The notes under the pieces: generated by a model
The model's input: the letters and a program-made list of their open reading frames with translations, nothing else
Databases searched by the model: none
What the model was told of the DNA's origin: nothing
Program-made: the position numbers and the translations under genes
Part shown: one piece after another, positions 39,801 to 53,275 of the stretch
Layout: every line of letters starts with the position of its first letter
Position numbering within the stretch: the first letter of the stretch is position 1
From: Apostichopus japonicus
Lineage: Eukaryota; Echinodermata; Holothuroidea; Aspidochirotida; Stichopodidae
Length of the DNA stretch: 64,000 nt
Reading direction: 5' to 3'
Assembly (NCBI RefSeq): GCF_037975245.1
Contig: NC_092574.1
Location: forward strand, 21,043,713 to 21,107,712

Positions 39801-42800
39801 AAACAACAATCGGAAATTTCCAAATTTTCGACTTATTTTCCATTATTTAAAATGTGACTAATGAGCAATTCATGGTCATCAGTGATCTAACAATTATTGT
39901 CAACTTACTGTAAAAAAGCAATCAACATCAAGGCAGAAATTAAACATCTGTAGTAGCCTAAATTTTGTATTTAAATTTGTAATAAACATGATGCAAGGAG
40001 AGTAGTCCGACCAATCAGTGTTAGTCGAGTGCATAACGATGGCAACGTATGTTTTCTGAGCTCTGATGGGCGGGAAATTATAAAGCAGCATTTTGAGTTT
40101 GGTAAAAAAAATCCCTAAACATTTGAGTAATTCTTAAAATAACATTGCATTTAACCAAACTGGAGACGTTCTTCAAGTCTTTTGTTTATCCCCCAAATGA
40201 ATAAATCTGAGTGAGTAATTAATTAATTTAATTCAATCCCTCAACATTTTTGTCGGTGGGACATTCTTCATTTGTAGTAAAAAAAACACAAGAAAAAAGT
40301 TAATTTCCAATTTTTCAAAATTTTCGACTTTTTCTTCACTTCCCTGAACGAATACTTGAATAAACAAACTAATGAGTTACTCTGTTATGTGATTTTACTA
40401 TGGAATAACATTAACATATTTAACCATTTCAACTTCAAAAAAAGGGGGATTTACGCGTGCTAAAAACAGACAATCACAGTTTATCTTGACGTTGTATACT
40501 CGTAGTCATATATGTTATCAAAGTGATCTCTATTGGCACTTCTGGTTTTTCAATCATGCTCGGGGTATTGTTTGGAAATTTAGCATGGAAACTATTGTCA
40601 GATATATAATTCCTCGTCTCGTGGTCATATTGTTTTTAGTACAAGTCTGCTTCTTAATGTAGGAACCTTGAATTAAGGCCAATGGAACAAAGGTAAGAAA
40701 TTGGTTCCAAAAAGCAACAAAATTACCAAGAAAGTATATTTAAAAAAATGTAATCTGCTAGAAAAATTTGATGAACAATGTTTCCATCCCTACTTTGCAA
40801 GTACCAACATGTTAAAGATAATAACCATAGACATGTATTGACATCTGGATCGAAATCGAATTATAATATTTCAGCTTCTAGACTCTCTATCTTTCTATTT
40901 TCTTTCATTTTTGCTCAAGAATTTACTAAAATTAGAGAAAAATCAAAAGCTCACTCGTTGTTTTAAAGATTTGGACATGCTGTTGAGTGATCACGTTTTA
41001 AGAATTGAATTTCACTGACTCATCATTCCACGACATCTTAAAATTCTTCACTACATCAATGACGTCTGAAGGACTGACAAAATTTAACCTTTTAATATTT
41101 TTAATATTTGCTGAAAATTGTCTACAATTATACAGTTAACGTATGGATTACTCACATTGATGCTCTGATGCAATGTGCGTTTAGACTTTTTTTTTTTTTT
41201 TTTTTTGATAATCACGAAGAAATCTATTATTATCGTCAGTCGTTATACATATATCAATGATAACTATAATTACTTTAAACCTAGAGAAAGTAATCAACCC
41301 CTTCATCTCCCTCCACCCCTCCTTCTCCCTCTCCCGCACTCTCTCCCTCCCCTCCCTCTATGATTTAAATCTGTTGGGAATTCGACAGATGTCTTTGTTT
41401 AAAGCATCATAAAAGGCAAACAGAGTTTTATGTTCCTCCCAACCTTTACGCCATCCCTTCCATTAACACCAAACTTGAAACCTTTGGTGTATGTTGTTTG
41501 CTCCTGTTTCGAGATACTGGGTGTAATTGCATTTATATCGATCATGAATATCAGTGGGATTTTTGCTATCCTAATATCATTATTTAATATATCACAGTAC
41601 ATGCTGTCAATAAACGTGTCATATTAATCTACGTCACATAAACTACAATGTTTATTCTGTCATTTTTCTTCCACAACGAATTTTTTGTTATGATTTATAA
41701 TAGACCTGTTTTGTAATTATGTTGCATTTTGTGTTGGATATTGGTTAAACTGACCCGCATAGACACGTCTAACGTTACTAACAAGAAACTCGTTAAAGAA
41801 GTATAGTGTAGTATATATATATATATATATATATAGCATGCACGCAGGACAGATATATCACACACTACTATGTGAATATAGGACTTCTCTTATACCGTGT
41901 TCCTAGCTCACAATAACAATGTATCAACCCGACCAGAGACTTCGAAAGCTGTCTCCTAACCTCCCTATTGTGCACTCTCCGTTTAACTGAAGTATATTTT
42001 CATAAAGACAATACATTATTCTATATTAAATATTTTCCCTGACTATAACCACATTTGCCCGAGCCTCATAATTGATCCTGGACATCGGGGTTGCAGCTAA
42101 TCATCCAACACCTACCCCCTCCCCTCCCCTCCCTCCCCTTGCTCCCTACCTTCTGACATACATTCTTCCATTATCGTCAGTGTGAGCATATAATATTTAT
42201 GCCTACCTTTTTTGGGTCAAGAAAATGGTGATCCATTTGATATGTTTTATGGACAAAAAAAAACATTTTTATAGAAGTCGAAATTTTATTCATTTTCTTA
42301 CTACTTTTTTAAGTTTTTGTTATAACAATTTCTTAATGTTACTTTGGAATGAATATTCTGCAAATTAAAAATGAGCGGAATAATTAATTAACATTATTTT
42401 AGTTTTGTTAGTCAGTTCAAACTGATCCGTTTACTAACAAATCTCTTGATAATATGTGTTTTAAATCAATATAGGTCAACTTCATGAATATTCAAACATT
42501 GTAATACATAATTGATAGAGTACGTTGATTGACCAAGGGTTTGACGTGTCCAAATTCACACCTTTCCGCTAACCACTGCTCCTCATCTTTATACACAAAT
42601 GAATTCTGTCTTTGTTTCTTTTGACTTTTTTTCCTCCCTTTTTGCTTATTGTTTTGGCCCCTCAAATTCCCTATGTGTGTATTTCTGTCTTCAAAATTTT
42701 ATCATGGGGACGTGATTGCTTGCAAAAGGCAGGCAATGATATGAAATGTTTTTACGACCTTTTCGTAAGAGGCTACAGGAGTTCAAGAATATTTATTTTC

Positions 42801-44016
42801 AAATACGGGTTATTGGACAACAACAAAAAGTAATGAAAAAAGGAAAAGTCCAACGAAAAAAACGCCGTGGGTTCTATTTGATACTAAAATCGCCAAGTAT
42901 TGCGCATAACGAAAAATGAAAGATAAACATATCGAAAATGTTCTCCTTATTGTTTTATGAAATGTAGGTTTAGTGTCTACCAAAGGAAAGAGAGCAAATT
43001 CTTGTTAGAAGGTTACGGCATGTTATCTCAGGGGTTGGATATGTTTACAGGAAAATAAGAGGCAATCGTAGAGACTACACGATTTCTTTACTTTAATAAA
43101 AAGGAATGGATGTAATTAGCAGGATATTTTTCAAAAATTTTTGGCTTTGAGTTTTATTCTGAGTATAAATAAGATTACCGGCTGATAGGTAGATAGCACA
43201 ATTACACGAGTACGAGCAATCGAACATAATTCTGGTACATCACGAAAATCAGATTAGGTTTTCTTTCATATTCCTCCCCCACCCCCTCCCTCCCTCCCGG
43301 GGATTTTAATATATCCCAAGCCCAAGCTGTATCACCATGACTACACCATGCCCCTGTCTTGGCCAGGCCTGGTACAAGGTAATTACTTCAAAGAAAGAGA
43401 GGGGAAGGGGATTATATATTCCTCGGACATTAGGTAAGGACATGAACCTTTTGAAAGCCTGGGTCCTGAGCCCGAGGGACCGATCGATTTGTTCCCCAAC
43501 TTAACTTAAAAATATACCGCGGAGTGCACGCTGACGATGTAGGGTTGCCATAGCCACTTCACCTCAGCCGACCCCCCTCACGGCCCCTCCCCCCTTCCTT
43601 TTGTACCTGTAACTTGAAAATCCCAATGTGAAATGCAAAGCATTGCGGCGCAATCTTAGATATGAAACACAATAACTAAATGTCAATGTAAACTACCCAT
43701 GTGGTTCTTTATTTGATCCTAATATGCATTCATCCATTACATATATTATTGATAAAAACCATTATACTGTAATACTTATAATTGCAACAAAGTAACTCTG
43801 CATGTATAACATGAAATATGGTACATCGAGGCTTACATATGTCTCTGAGTATATCATTTATAAACACTGAAGGAACGCCGTTCCCGGTAAGGTAAACATC
43901 AACAGCTGCAAGATAGTTTAGTTTTTGCGATATCTCCAAATTGCAACGATTAATTTTGTTTCTCTTTGTTAGCGTATTAACGATACAGTATGACAATAAC
44001 TATGAAGATAAACATA
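36869..44016. other. Long non-coding stretch
   Basis: No gene recognised in 7 kb. Contains G9-G10 runs (37628-37636, 38064-38073, 38113-38122), polypyrimidine patches (36950-37010, 41305-41360, 42112-42145, 43273-43300), a T-run near 41187-41206 and a short (TA)n at 41813-41835. Short open frames here have no recognised domain. Confidence 0.5.
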
Positions 44017-44078
44017 AAGATGAGGATGAAGATGAAGATGAAGATGACGATAACGATGACGATGACGATGATTACGAC
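44017..44078. repeat. GATGAA/GATGAC hexanucleotide-type repeat
   Basis: Starts as GATGAG/GATGAA units and drifts to GACGAT/AACGAT units. Similar in composition to the longer stretch at 5855-6240. Confidence 0.85.
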
Positions 44079-45130
44079 CAATAACTAATCGAAACGCTGC
44101 GTTAACTGTTTAATACTTTACTTTTGTTATTGCTTTGCGTCTCGTTATTTTTTATAAAACAAAACAGAAAACATTTTGTTTGTTATGACTTCCGTTCTTA
44201 GATTATGGAGCATATTTCTATTTAGTACTCTCAGCAATGTCTGTTATAATGTTTATTACAAGCTGAAATGAACCCAAGAATGCTACTTTAAGCCGTATAT
44301 TACTGGTATATGAAGTGATTATATTGCTATTGTTTAACATGAATGTCAATTTGCTGTTTGAATTCTAAATTCTATTCATGTTTTCTTTCTGAAATTTAAA
44401 AAAAAAAATACTGTTGGGCTCTCTGTTTTAATTCGTTGGTAATATTCAATTTAATCTTTTTCAGCATCAGAATTACCGTTTTGAGTGGCCCCTCTCCAAA
44501 TAGTTTGCGTTTCAGATTTGTAATTCAAATAGCCTCTACGTAATGATCATGCGTCTTTCAGCGATGGTATTTTGATCCTTATTAAGGAGTATAGATCGGA
44601 GCCATACATATGAAACAAGACTTTTGTTTTTGGTTCCTCGAAAAGTCCTTATCGAAAAAAACAAATCAATAGATTAAATATTATAGCAGTTAAGAATTAT
44701 ACACCAAAGGCCAATACTAGTTTGAAGAGTGAAATATGCATACAACGTCAGTCATTAGTATCATCAACTAAATCCTATGTATGGTTTTGTTGGTAACAGC
44801 TATACCGTAGGTGATGTGCAATTCCAATAAATGTTTCTATTATCTTTTATTTTAATTTTTTGAAGTGTATGTTGCTACGAGACCCATAGGAGTTATTGAC
44901 GAAGGCGACTTGTTAGAACTTCTAACTAAGGACATTTTGAAAAGTTATCTTTGAAGTTTTCTAAGGAAATGCCGAGGTGCAAAATTTTGTAGTGTGTTCA
45001 ACTTGCGCTAACGGGCCAAGCGGATGTGTGCGCGTCTTTTATTTTTTCTACTTCAGGCAGAAGAAATTTATACCAGAAATATACATTACCGTTAGCTCAC
45101 TAAAACAATTGTTTGTCAGACGTCGTATAT
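44079..45130. other. Non-coding stretch, nothing recognised
   Basis: AT-rich, no tandem or dispersed repeat identified and no credible frame. Confidence 0.5.
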
Positions 45131-45199
45131 ATATCACACGTATAAGTATAATCAGTAGTAGCAGAAAGTGCTCAATACCGTAGTAGAGCAATGATATCA
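45131..45199 (-). repeat. 69-bp dispersed repeat, copy 1
   Basis: Matches 53844-53912 over 69 bp with two differences. Read on the minus strand it ends ATACTTATACGTGTGATAT and then TATATA, so it looks like the 3' end of an element whose tail is TA. Confidence 0.9.
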
Positions 45200-45346
45200 C
45201 ATATAACACAAGATATACAAATTACACCATATTGCTACCCTGTCTGTTTTGACCATCCAATGGCCTGAAGATCGTCGCTCTATGCGTGCGTGAAACCCAG
45301 GGTAGCAATATGGTGTAATTTGTATATCTTGTGTTATATGTGATAT
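45194..45346. repeat. Perfect inverted repeat, 49-bp arms, hammerhead-like core in the loop
   Basis: The left arm 45194-45242 and right arm 45298-45346 are exact reverse complements, separated by 55 nt. The loop and right-arm start hold CTGAAGA (45265-45271, a CUGANGA match), a short CGC/GCG helix II possibility, GAAA (45292-45295) and then ACCC-A-GGGT as a palindromic helix III. Helix I is weak (GC next to the core pairs with GC, then a mismatch). An RNA from either strand would form a long hairpin. Confidence 0.88.
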
Positions 45347-45385
45347 ATATATATATATATATATAGCCTATATATATATATATAG

Positions 45386-45418
<33 letters not shown>

Positions 45419-45470
45419 CCTATATATATAGCCTATATATATATATAGCCTATATATATATATATATATA
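45342..45470. repeat. (TA)n microsatellite with GCC interruptions
   Basis: TA tracts separated five times by the word TAGCCTA. The even spread of the interruption suggests internal duplication rather than independent mutation. It adjoins the right arm of the inverted repeat. Confidence 0.93.
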
Positions 45471-46226
45471 TTATATTTCTTTGTACGTTTGGCGTGAGTG
45501 TTGGTGTTGTTGGATTTAAAATTCGTTTTTGCTTTTAAAATAACAAAAACAGACCACGGCCGTCGTTCAATGCGGTTTGTAAATTTTCTTAACGAATGCG
45601 AGGTAAGGCATTAATAATCACTTAGATTGTTAAAACGAAAAGAAAACAACAGAATCGCTTTTTAGGCGAAGTTCTGGAGGCAAATATCTGATAAGCTGAT
45701 AATATCACGTTATTAGCGAAGATGTTTCGGAGGGATTTACGTTTTCCTCAATCGATTAAACTCTAGATATAGGCAGAGCAAGGCCAACGAAGCGTGAACG
45801 ATTTGCAACGCGAAACACCTGGGAATTTATGAAGCTTTCAACTTGTCACGAATCGAATGTACGTAATTACTTTTAATCACTTTACAAGTTCATTGACAGA
45901 CTCTGCATATCAAATGTGCCAAAAAAGGTAGCTTTCTGTAGTTATTCAGACAAAGCAGACACATTTGGCTGGGTTAAGCTTTTCTTTTATTTACTGAACC
46001 TTGTTACGATATACTTGGTCATCTTCTGGCAAATTCATTCATTCTCATTGTTTTGGGGTGGGGTGGGGAAGTTCATTAGAGTAGTATATTTTTCTGTAAA
46101 TATGTTTTTATCCCTTGCAAAAACAAGAGACGAAATTAATTGACGTTTATAGGGTAAACACGTGTTCATTCATACTTAGTAAAGATTCCTAAATCCTATT
46201 GGTCCATTCAGGTCAGCTGACCGTGG

Positions 46227-46248
46227 TTAATCCTGTGAGTAACGCACG
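46227..46248 (+). repeat. Partial direct copy of the fold-back element arm
   Basis: TTAATCCTGTGAGTAACG followed by CACG matches the right arm of the fold-back element (46478-46499) exactly over 22 nt, about 250 bp upstream of it. Confidence 0.8.
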
Positions 46249-46353
46249 GTAAAATTACGGGGCATCACTTTAATAAATCTTTGGTTATATGTAACCAAAA
46301 ATGTTTTGTTTTATGATTTTTTCCCTCACACAAATGGTAGTGTATGAATGAAC

Positions 46354-46519
46354 GGGGTTAATCAACGGTCTAGCGTGCGTTACTCACATGATTAATGCAC
46401 TCCGGGTGTTAATGCTATCGCTGGATGCACTCGGGCTCCGCCCTCGTGTATCGCTTGCATTATCCCCCGATCGTGCATTAATCCTGTGAGTAACGCACGC
46501 TAGACCGTTGATTAACCCC
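46354..46519. mobile_element. Fold-back, MITE-like element with 47-bp terminal inverted repeats
   Basis: The left arm (46354-46400), starting GGGGTTAATCAACGG, is the reverse complement of the right arm (46473-46519) with one mismatch. The 72-nt interior contains a smaller GC-rich hairpin (CACTCGGGC with GCCCTCGTG, imperfect). No coding capacity and no clear target-site duplication. A fold-back or palindromic DNA-transposon derivative is the simplest reading. Confidence 0.75.
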
Positions 46520-49500
46520 TTATTAATTATTATCAACGCTCGCCCATACATTTTACATCGTATATGAGACTGCCCTATACGATACCTTAGTAAATTTGAT
46601 ATGTAGAAGAAGTATTTAAACAGCTGTATTACGTATTAATATGTCGGTAAATTTTGTGAATAATTTAATCTAAGTTAAAAGATTCTCGTGCAGATAATTA
46701 GCACTCAGTGTCCGTAAACTTCAATAAGCTAAACGTTTCCATAAGAAGTAGGCTATGTTAAAATTACTTTCTAAATTCAATCCGAGACATTTAAAACTTG
46801 CTGAGGTAGCGAATTCAATAGCTCACTATTTTTGAAGAGTGACTGTAAGATATGTGAACATGAGTGAACATTTTATTAGCATATTTGAAATGTCCTATGT
46901 AAAACCTTCTGAACTCATGAATCTAGTGAGATTTGTGGCATTAATGCGCAATGTTCCTGATATATGGTTGATCGTGAAACCTGTGATCAACCTCTTAAAT
47001 AGTCAATACAAGTCAATACAGCCCATTCCCTGCAGCCACGAAAATCGCAAAGCCGGTCAAACAACGCGAGAGCGCGCATCAGTTTACAAATCAATACCAC
47101 AAAAATCCCTGAAATAAATTAAATCAACACTTTTGAAATTCTGCTTTCGACACAGTTACAATTCTTGCCGAGAATCTCTGAGAAAAATCATCCCACCACC
47201 CCCCCCCCCATAAAAAAATCCACTTATTTTGTATTTGTAGGTCTGCCATGAGGAAATAAATTTTACGCATTTTGTGTTGAGTTTTTAATACAAATTGTTC
47301 CCAAGTGTCACTTGAAATAATATCATTAATATTCGTGCGTCAGTTAGATGGGAATTTTATTTTTTCCAAGTAGTTTTTTTTTTTTTTGGCAAATAAGTAA
47401 TCAGACTTCGAGAGTTTTCATACGGAAAAAGAGAGCCTATATAAACCTAAACAGTCACACATTAAACCAGCGGTTGTCTCTGTACCTTTCCGGCATTTAA
47501 ATCGCAATATGTTTGCATGGCTTTAATGAAGTAGGCTTCTTGGCAATACAATAACTATCTTTGCATCGAAACAAAATATTTTGAAATATTTAGAAAAAAA
47601 CACTTACGTTTTAAACAAACAAAAAAATGAACTGTTTCGCTAAAATGAAGTAAACCTGCATGGTGCTAGAACATAAGTGCTTCAAAGCTTTACCATGAAG
47701 GTTCGTTACCATACAGACCTACGTTTACATGCTCATTGGATATTTGACAGTAAATATATGTTTTAAGGAAATTAGGTGTAAATATGGTTATGGTAAAGTG
47801 TGTGACGTCATCATGACAATGGCCAATACAACATATTTATTGCAGGGTTTGGTTTTCTTTGGGATTTTTTTAATGTAATAAACATTTATTGACAGATGAA
47901 CATTTCTTACAGAATTTTCGAAAATTGCATTTCGATAGAGACATAAATTAGAATAAAGTTCACCTTAGTCAAGTATCTTTATTGTATCTTATGTAAATGA
48001 GAGATCAATTGCACATGGTAGCACGTCATAACGGCATCACTCATCATTTGTGGTGTGTGGTCCATTTCCTAAGTCCTGATATAGTTAAAACAAGATGTTT
48101 GAGACGGGAGATTTCAACTATTAGGATACCAACCCTCACCCCCCCCCTTCCCCAATCCCATCCACCCCGTCAACCTCTTCAGCTTTCCGTTACAGACTTG
48201 ACTGAAGTTGCGGTTGAAGTATAATTACCATAAACGTTTTAAAGGCCGCTCCTACTCCTTGAGAATATTATAAAATTAAGTAATTAATAAACCCTTGGTC
48301 AATACGCGTCCATTTTTTCTTCATTGTTAACACATAATGTTGAAGTACGACGCGGTTCATGGCATTGAGATAACGAAGTGCCTTTAGTATAAATCTTCCC
48401 ATCTTGCATATGTTTTTTTTTTGGGGGGGGGGCTGTTTTCTATGTTTTATCTCATCTTAAAATGGATAAGTAAGACAGGACTAGATGAATGAGATTGATT
48501 ACCGATGCACAACGCAGATAAAGAAATCACCCAACCAATATTGTCGCGTGAAATGACTGTACATATTAAGTAGATGAATAACACACGCGTATGGCATATA
48601 TGGCGTATATACACACACAAAAACGCACGCAAATACATTTTGCAGACATTTCGAGGAAAACTACCTCGAATCTTTCAAATTGATTTTAGTATCTACAGTG
48701 CGTTTGTGGTGTGACCTAGTGAAATGGAGTGTTTTGTAATGAAACGTTTTCAAATGTCACAGCTGGTGCCTATTTTTTATAATACATTAAATAATAACTA
48801 TTTCATAAATATTTATATTCAGTAAAATATTTAATTTCGAATCTATTAATGGAGAGAAACTAATAATAAATCTTACCAATATGGCTTGCATTTTGAAATC
48901 GTTTACTCTACAAATAAAATGGAAATAATCCCATATCTAATTAACCGTGCTATTCAAATAATTATATGTAATGGCAACAGTCATAAACATATAAAGCCCC
49001 CCCCAACCCCACCCCCCTCGAGGAAAACACTGATACGGTACATAAAATACAAATACTGACACATATTTGCCATCTGTTCAAAATTTCAATTTTCCGTAAT
49101 GTCCTTATTTCATTTCATATTTGTCGTGGGAAGTTAAAATATAAAAATAAGGAATTACATATTAACTTGACATTTTACGAGACAGATATTTTTTATCTTC
49201 TGATCAACAACACGATATGAGCGTCGAACAGAATGATAGATTAATTGTCACCAGAAGATTATGAAACTAATGGAACGCTGTGAGCTATCGTCATGGCCAT
49301 GGTGAAGAGTTTGTTTTCCTCCTGAACATGAAGAGACGTCCACAAATTTGGTTTTTACGTGGATCACGTCTGAGTGACAGAAATACTCTGTTACATTTCT
49401 AGATAAAAATAAATAAAATAAATCCATAGTAACAGCATTGTCAGATCTATCTTGGTAACAAAAACCATGATTATATTAACAATTATACATTTTGACCTTA

Positions 49501-49631
49501 TTGGACGGTTTTATCATCCAAAAAATGTCGTGTGTTTGATTTCAAAGGGCTTTCTCAGTTTAGGCATTTATTAAAATTGACTTTCACATGTTTTCACAAG
49601 TTTTTGCTCCTTCGATGCGCATGACTTTGAA
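46520..49631. other. Non-coding stretch
   Basis: No gene recognised. A C-run near 47199-47208, a T10G10 junction at 48413-48432 and a C-rich patch near 48999-49017 are the only notable features. The frame 46839-47117 is unrecognised. Confidence 0.5.
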
Positions 49632-49819
49632 CAGTAGATGAGTTGGAAAATCCAGAACAGTGAAAAAAACTTCAAACCTCTACCGGCATTCGAACCCGGG
49701 CCTCTCGCTTTCTATGCGGACACCCTAACCAAGCAGGCTATAGACGCTGATTGTATGTCCAGAGGTTCGAAACCGGTAAGGAACGTGGTCGTTATTCCAC
49801 TGTAGGCGTTTGATACCTG
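49632..49819 (-). mobile_element. tRNA-derived SINE, family 2, copy 2
   Basis: Aligns along its length with 26968-27152. On the minus strand it has GCGTCTA/TAGAGGT acceptor-like strands, an anticodon-arm-like CCGCATAGAAAGCG and a B-box core GGTTCGAATGCC (about 49685-49697). It also has the 3' segment CTGGATTTTCCAACTCATC. Unlike copy 1 it has no (TA)n tail. Confidence 0.85.
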
Positions 49820-50093
49820 TATCGAACAATGCTACGTAGTTTGTTTTGGTGACATATTTTGCCTTACTCTATAGATCATTGTATTGCAAACAATTGCATG
49901 CGTGATCAAGGGAGGTGCATCCTTCCGACTAGTCGTGCAATTTTTACCTCTTACCAATTTTAAATCTTTATTGTTGCCTTGAAGATTTGACACGCTCTAA
50001 CTGCACTATTTCATTTTTTGATAAATTATTTGAGATCGTATGCTGTGTGTCCTATGGCTGTCATATAGTACATTTATAGTCATACATCAATAA

Positions 50094-50096
<3 letters not shown>

Positions 50097-50147
<51 letters not shown>

Positions 50148-50175
50148 TATATATATATTTATATATATGTATATA

Positions 50176-50217
<42 letters not shown>
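50097..50217. repeat. (TA)n microsatellite
   Basis: About 120 bp with AAATA, TTTATA and TGTATA interruptions. Confidence 0.95.
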
Positions 50218-50218
<1 letters not shown>

Positions 50219-51114
50219 GCCATCTGCGCCATCATCGTATTGGTTCTATGACACAACAGCGATTTTGTCAATTATTTAACTACAACAAACTGTAATTCAA
50301 TATTACTAGCTGTGAAGAGGAGCCATAAAATCATGTTTGTAGCAGACTCGTATAATTAATGTGTTCTGTCGCGTACTTCACACGTTAACTGCGATATGCC
50401 TTTTGGCAAGTTTGATTCGCATGGTATACATTATGTACGAGAATAAAAACTATATTATGCTTCAGATCTGCTATGAGGGCAATCGCTGCACTTTATTGTA
50501 GGAATGCGGCGTATTTATGATTTTTTTTTTTTGAATTTGAATTTGCATAACAGTTTCTGTGGTGTATGGTTGTGACGTGTACTCATTTATAAATGATTTC
50601 GCTACGTATTGAGCTAACTATTCAGAAAGTAATTTATACGAAAGAAACATGCCACTTAGCAGGACAAAGAACGATAGGCTCACATTCAACGAGATTTAAA
50701 TAGCTATTTAGTAGATCCGAGGGGGCATTGGTTCTCTAGAGAGGGGAACATTTATTGCCACTCGAGTAAGAAGGTGTTAAACGACAACCCACGTGATCTA
50801 GGGTACTGTAAAGGGGTTTTTACTTTTGCTTGCATCATCCATTGCATTTAAGTGGCCGTAACATGATATTTCATTTATTTAGTAGATTAAAAATCCTATC
50901 AGAGAGTTTCAGTAAATATACTCGTTTCTTATAACTCTGATGAGAGTTATGTCAGTCACATCATCCAAGTTACGAGCCTTTGATGCTACTGTTGTTGTTG
51001 TTCCATTTTGGTACTTTTCAATGGCATTTGATACTATAAATTCCCCTAGCACTGTGGTTCGTATAGTCTATAGCATGGCTACTTTCGTTTTATTTTTAGT
51101 AGTATATATATATA
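50218..51114. other. Non-coding stretch, nothing recognised
   Basis: AT-rich; an 11-12 T run near 50521-50532. No gene supported. Confidence 0.5.
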
Positions 51115-51361
51115 GGAGTGTCTATATATAGGAGTGTTAGCTCAGTGGTTAACGCCGGTGCTTTTCAATCATAATGTCCCGAGTTCGAGTCACTCCAAAA
51201 TTAATGTATGTCGTCCAGTTACAGAGTTGTTGACAATTGACAATTCATAATCATGGACGTTAAATATGAATGTAATAGACTGACTTCGGTCAGCTTTCGG
51301 CTTTGGTATCAGGCTTCTTCGCGAGTTCCTGCTTGCAGGAGGATCTAATATACATACATAA
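51115..51361 (+). mobile_element. tRNA-derived SINE, family 1, copy 2
   Basis: The tRNA-like head 51131-51197 has GGAGTG pairing with CACTCC, A-box TTAGCTCAGTGG and B-box-like AGTTCGAGTC. The body aligns with copy 1 at 5613-5850. Hairpin 1 is CTGAC-TTCG-GTCAG (51280-51293), as RNA a C(UUCG)G tetraloop. Hairpin 2 is TCCTGC-TT-GCAGGA (51327-51340). The tail is ATACATACATA. TATATATAGGAGTGT just before the head is repeated. The short minus-strand frames in both copies (CILDPPASRNS) translate the SINE body and are not genes. Confidence 0.9.
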
Positions 51362-53275
51362 ATGGGGAAAAAAGAAGTCAAAATGAGAACGTAAAACTTG
51401 TAGTCCTTAGGTCACTGACACCATTCCCGTTTGAGCCAAACCTTTTTTTCTTCTTCTTATATATATTTCTGTACCTTTTAAACTTACCATCGCTGCCGTA
51501 AGTTAATCACGTGCAATGTTAAAGGTCATCGGTATATTGACCTTAAATTTAAGCATACTAATAATTGTTACAAGTTTTAATAGTAATTTTTTCTTGAGGC
51601 TATGGTCCTTCCTATGTACTTCCAAACATATAGAGGAGGTTTCCTAAAGAGGAATCCTAAAGGGCTTAGGGGCCTCCCTTAACCCACCCACCCTCTGCCA
51701 GAGTCGAGGCATCCTTCCATGAAAGAAAGATGAATATTTCAAGGCTACTTTGGGTGGTTTGAAAGTGGCATTAAACTGCTATTTAAATTCTGAACACGAA
51801 TGACGGCCGTTCTTTGTATTTCTTGCATATTTGGGGGCAATATTGATGACCTTTGATTGTGAGTAATTAGTGGTTGTTCCTGTAAACAATTGCAAAAAGC
51901 TCTCAGTTGTTGCCGATGACTTTGGGGTTTTTTCCTTTCTTTTTTGAAACGTACTTAACAGCTGCGCGCTTCCTGTACCTTGCAGTGTTATGTATTTTTA
52001 TTATTATTCAATCAAGTTATAAAATGAACTATTCGGCTGGAATGCTATCAATTAATTCCCTTTATACGCAGTATTTAGCTCTCGGTTGGATAATTAGGCT
52101 AGAATAATTTAATAACGACAAAAAAAAAAACCGCTCAACGGTTAGTAGTTTAACGTTAGATTCGTATATTTGTCCGGAATGTATTACAGGCTTACAGATA
52201 CGGTTGACTTTTGTCTTAGTGTTGGTATTTATAGGTCACCAAGTACTCCCCTCCCCCGGACCCCGACCCCAATTACCACCACTACCCGGGGTATGTGTGC
52301 TAACCAGTAAAAACAAAATGCGTTATTCGGAGTGAAACTTCCAAAACAGTTGAGAGTTTTTAAGGTGCAGCTTGAAATAAAATACTTTATACTCATTTAA
52401 GCTGGTTGGTAATCCACCTAAATCGTTGTGAATAACTTTGTAAAATTAAGGTCGAAATATTCAGGAATTTATTTTTCATCAATTTGGGGCAATTTTCATG
52501 TAAACGTGCTATATGACTTGGTGCAAATATGGTCAAATTTAGATATCATGCGTGTGATCCCAATACAACACATAAGGTATATCTAGTTGGAATTAGGCGT
52601 TATTCCCATTGCTAATAGGCAATTCGCAGACCAGACTTACAGGATGCGGTTGAGTCAAGCGACTTAGCCAAGTCGACTTGATGTTGTGACAGGTAAGGAA
52701 GTCGTATTAACATGTTAAAAACCTTGTGTTATATCGAATCCATGGAAATAAGTTAGATTTCTGCAATTTTGGGACAAATATTGATAGGGTTTCATCAAAC
52801 ACATCTCCAAATTTAGACGATGCAATCTGAGACGATTCGAAATTGTTTGCCCTGATTTTCACTTTGTTTAATTCATTTGGTTCAGCCAGTTATGTTTATT
52901 AAATGATATTTAAGAGTACCCTTCACTATATGCGAACTTGGATAAAGGAAACTGAATCGATCTGCAGTCGGAGCCATAAAGAATTGAGTCACGCGATTAT
53001 GCAAAGATTAATTTTGTTTGAAATTTTGCAATGAATTTTCTTCCACAAGGGCTTCTGATGCTCAATTTATGTTATTAGATATGCCCTCATTTGTCAGAGT
53101 GGCGTCTTTGAGGACTCTATCGTATGCGTAAGATTATTTTACATTGTTACTGGTTTCTTCTTTTGGATGCGACAAGTGGATTGAAGACAAATACGTAACG
53201 ATGCAATGTTATATGATTAATGATACGGGTATGGTGCAAACCATTCAGCATGACCTACGTACACTGCGGGAAATG

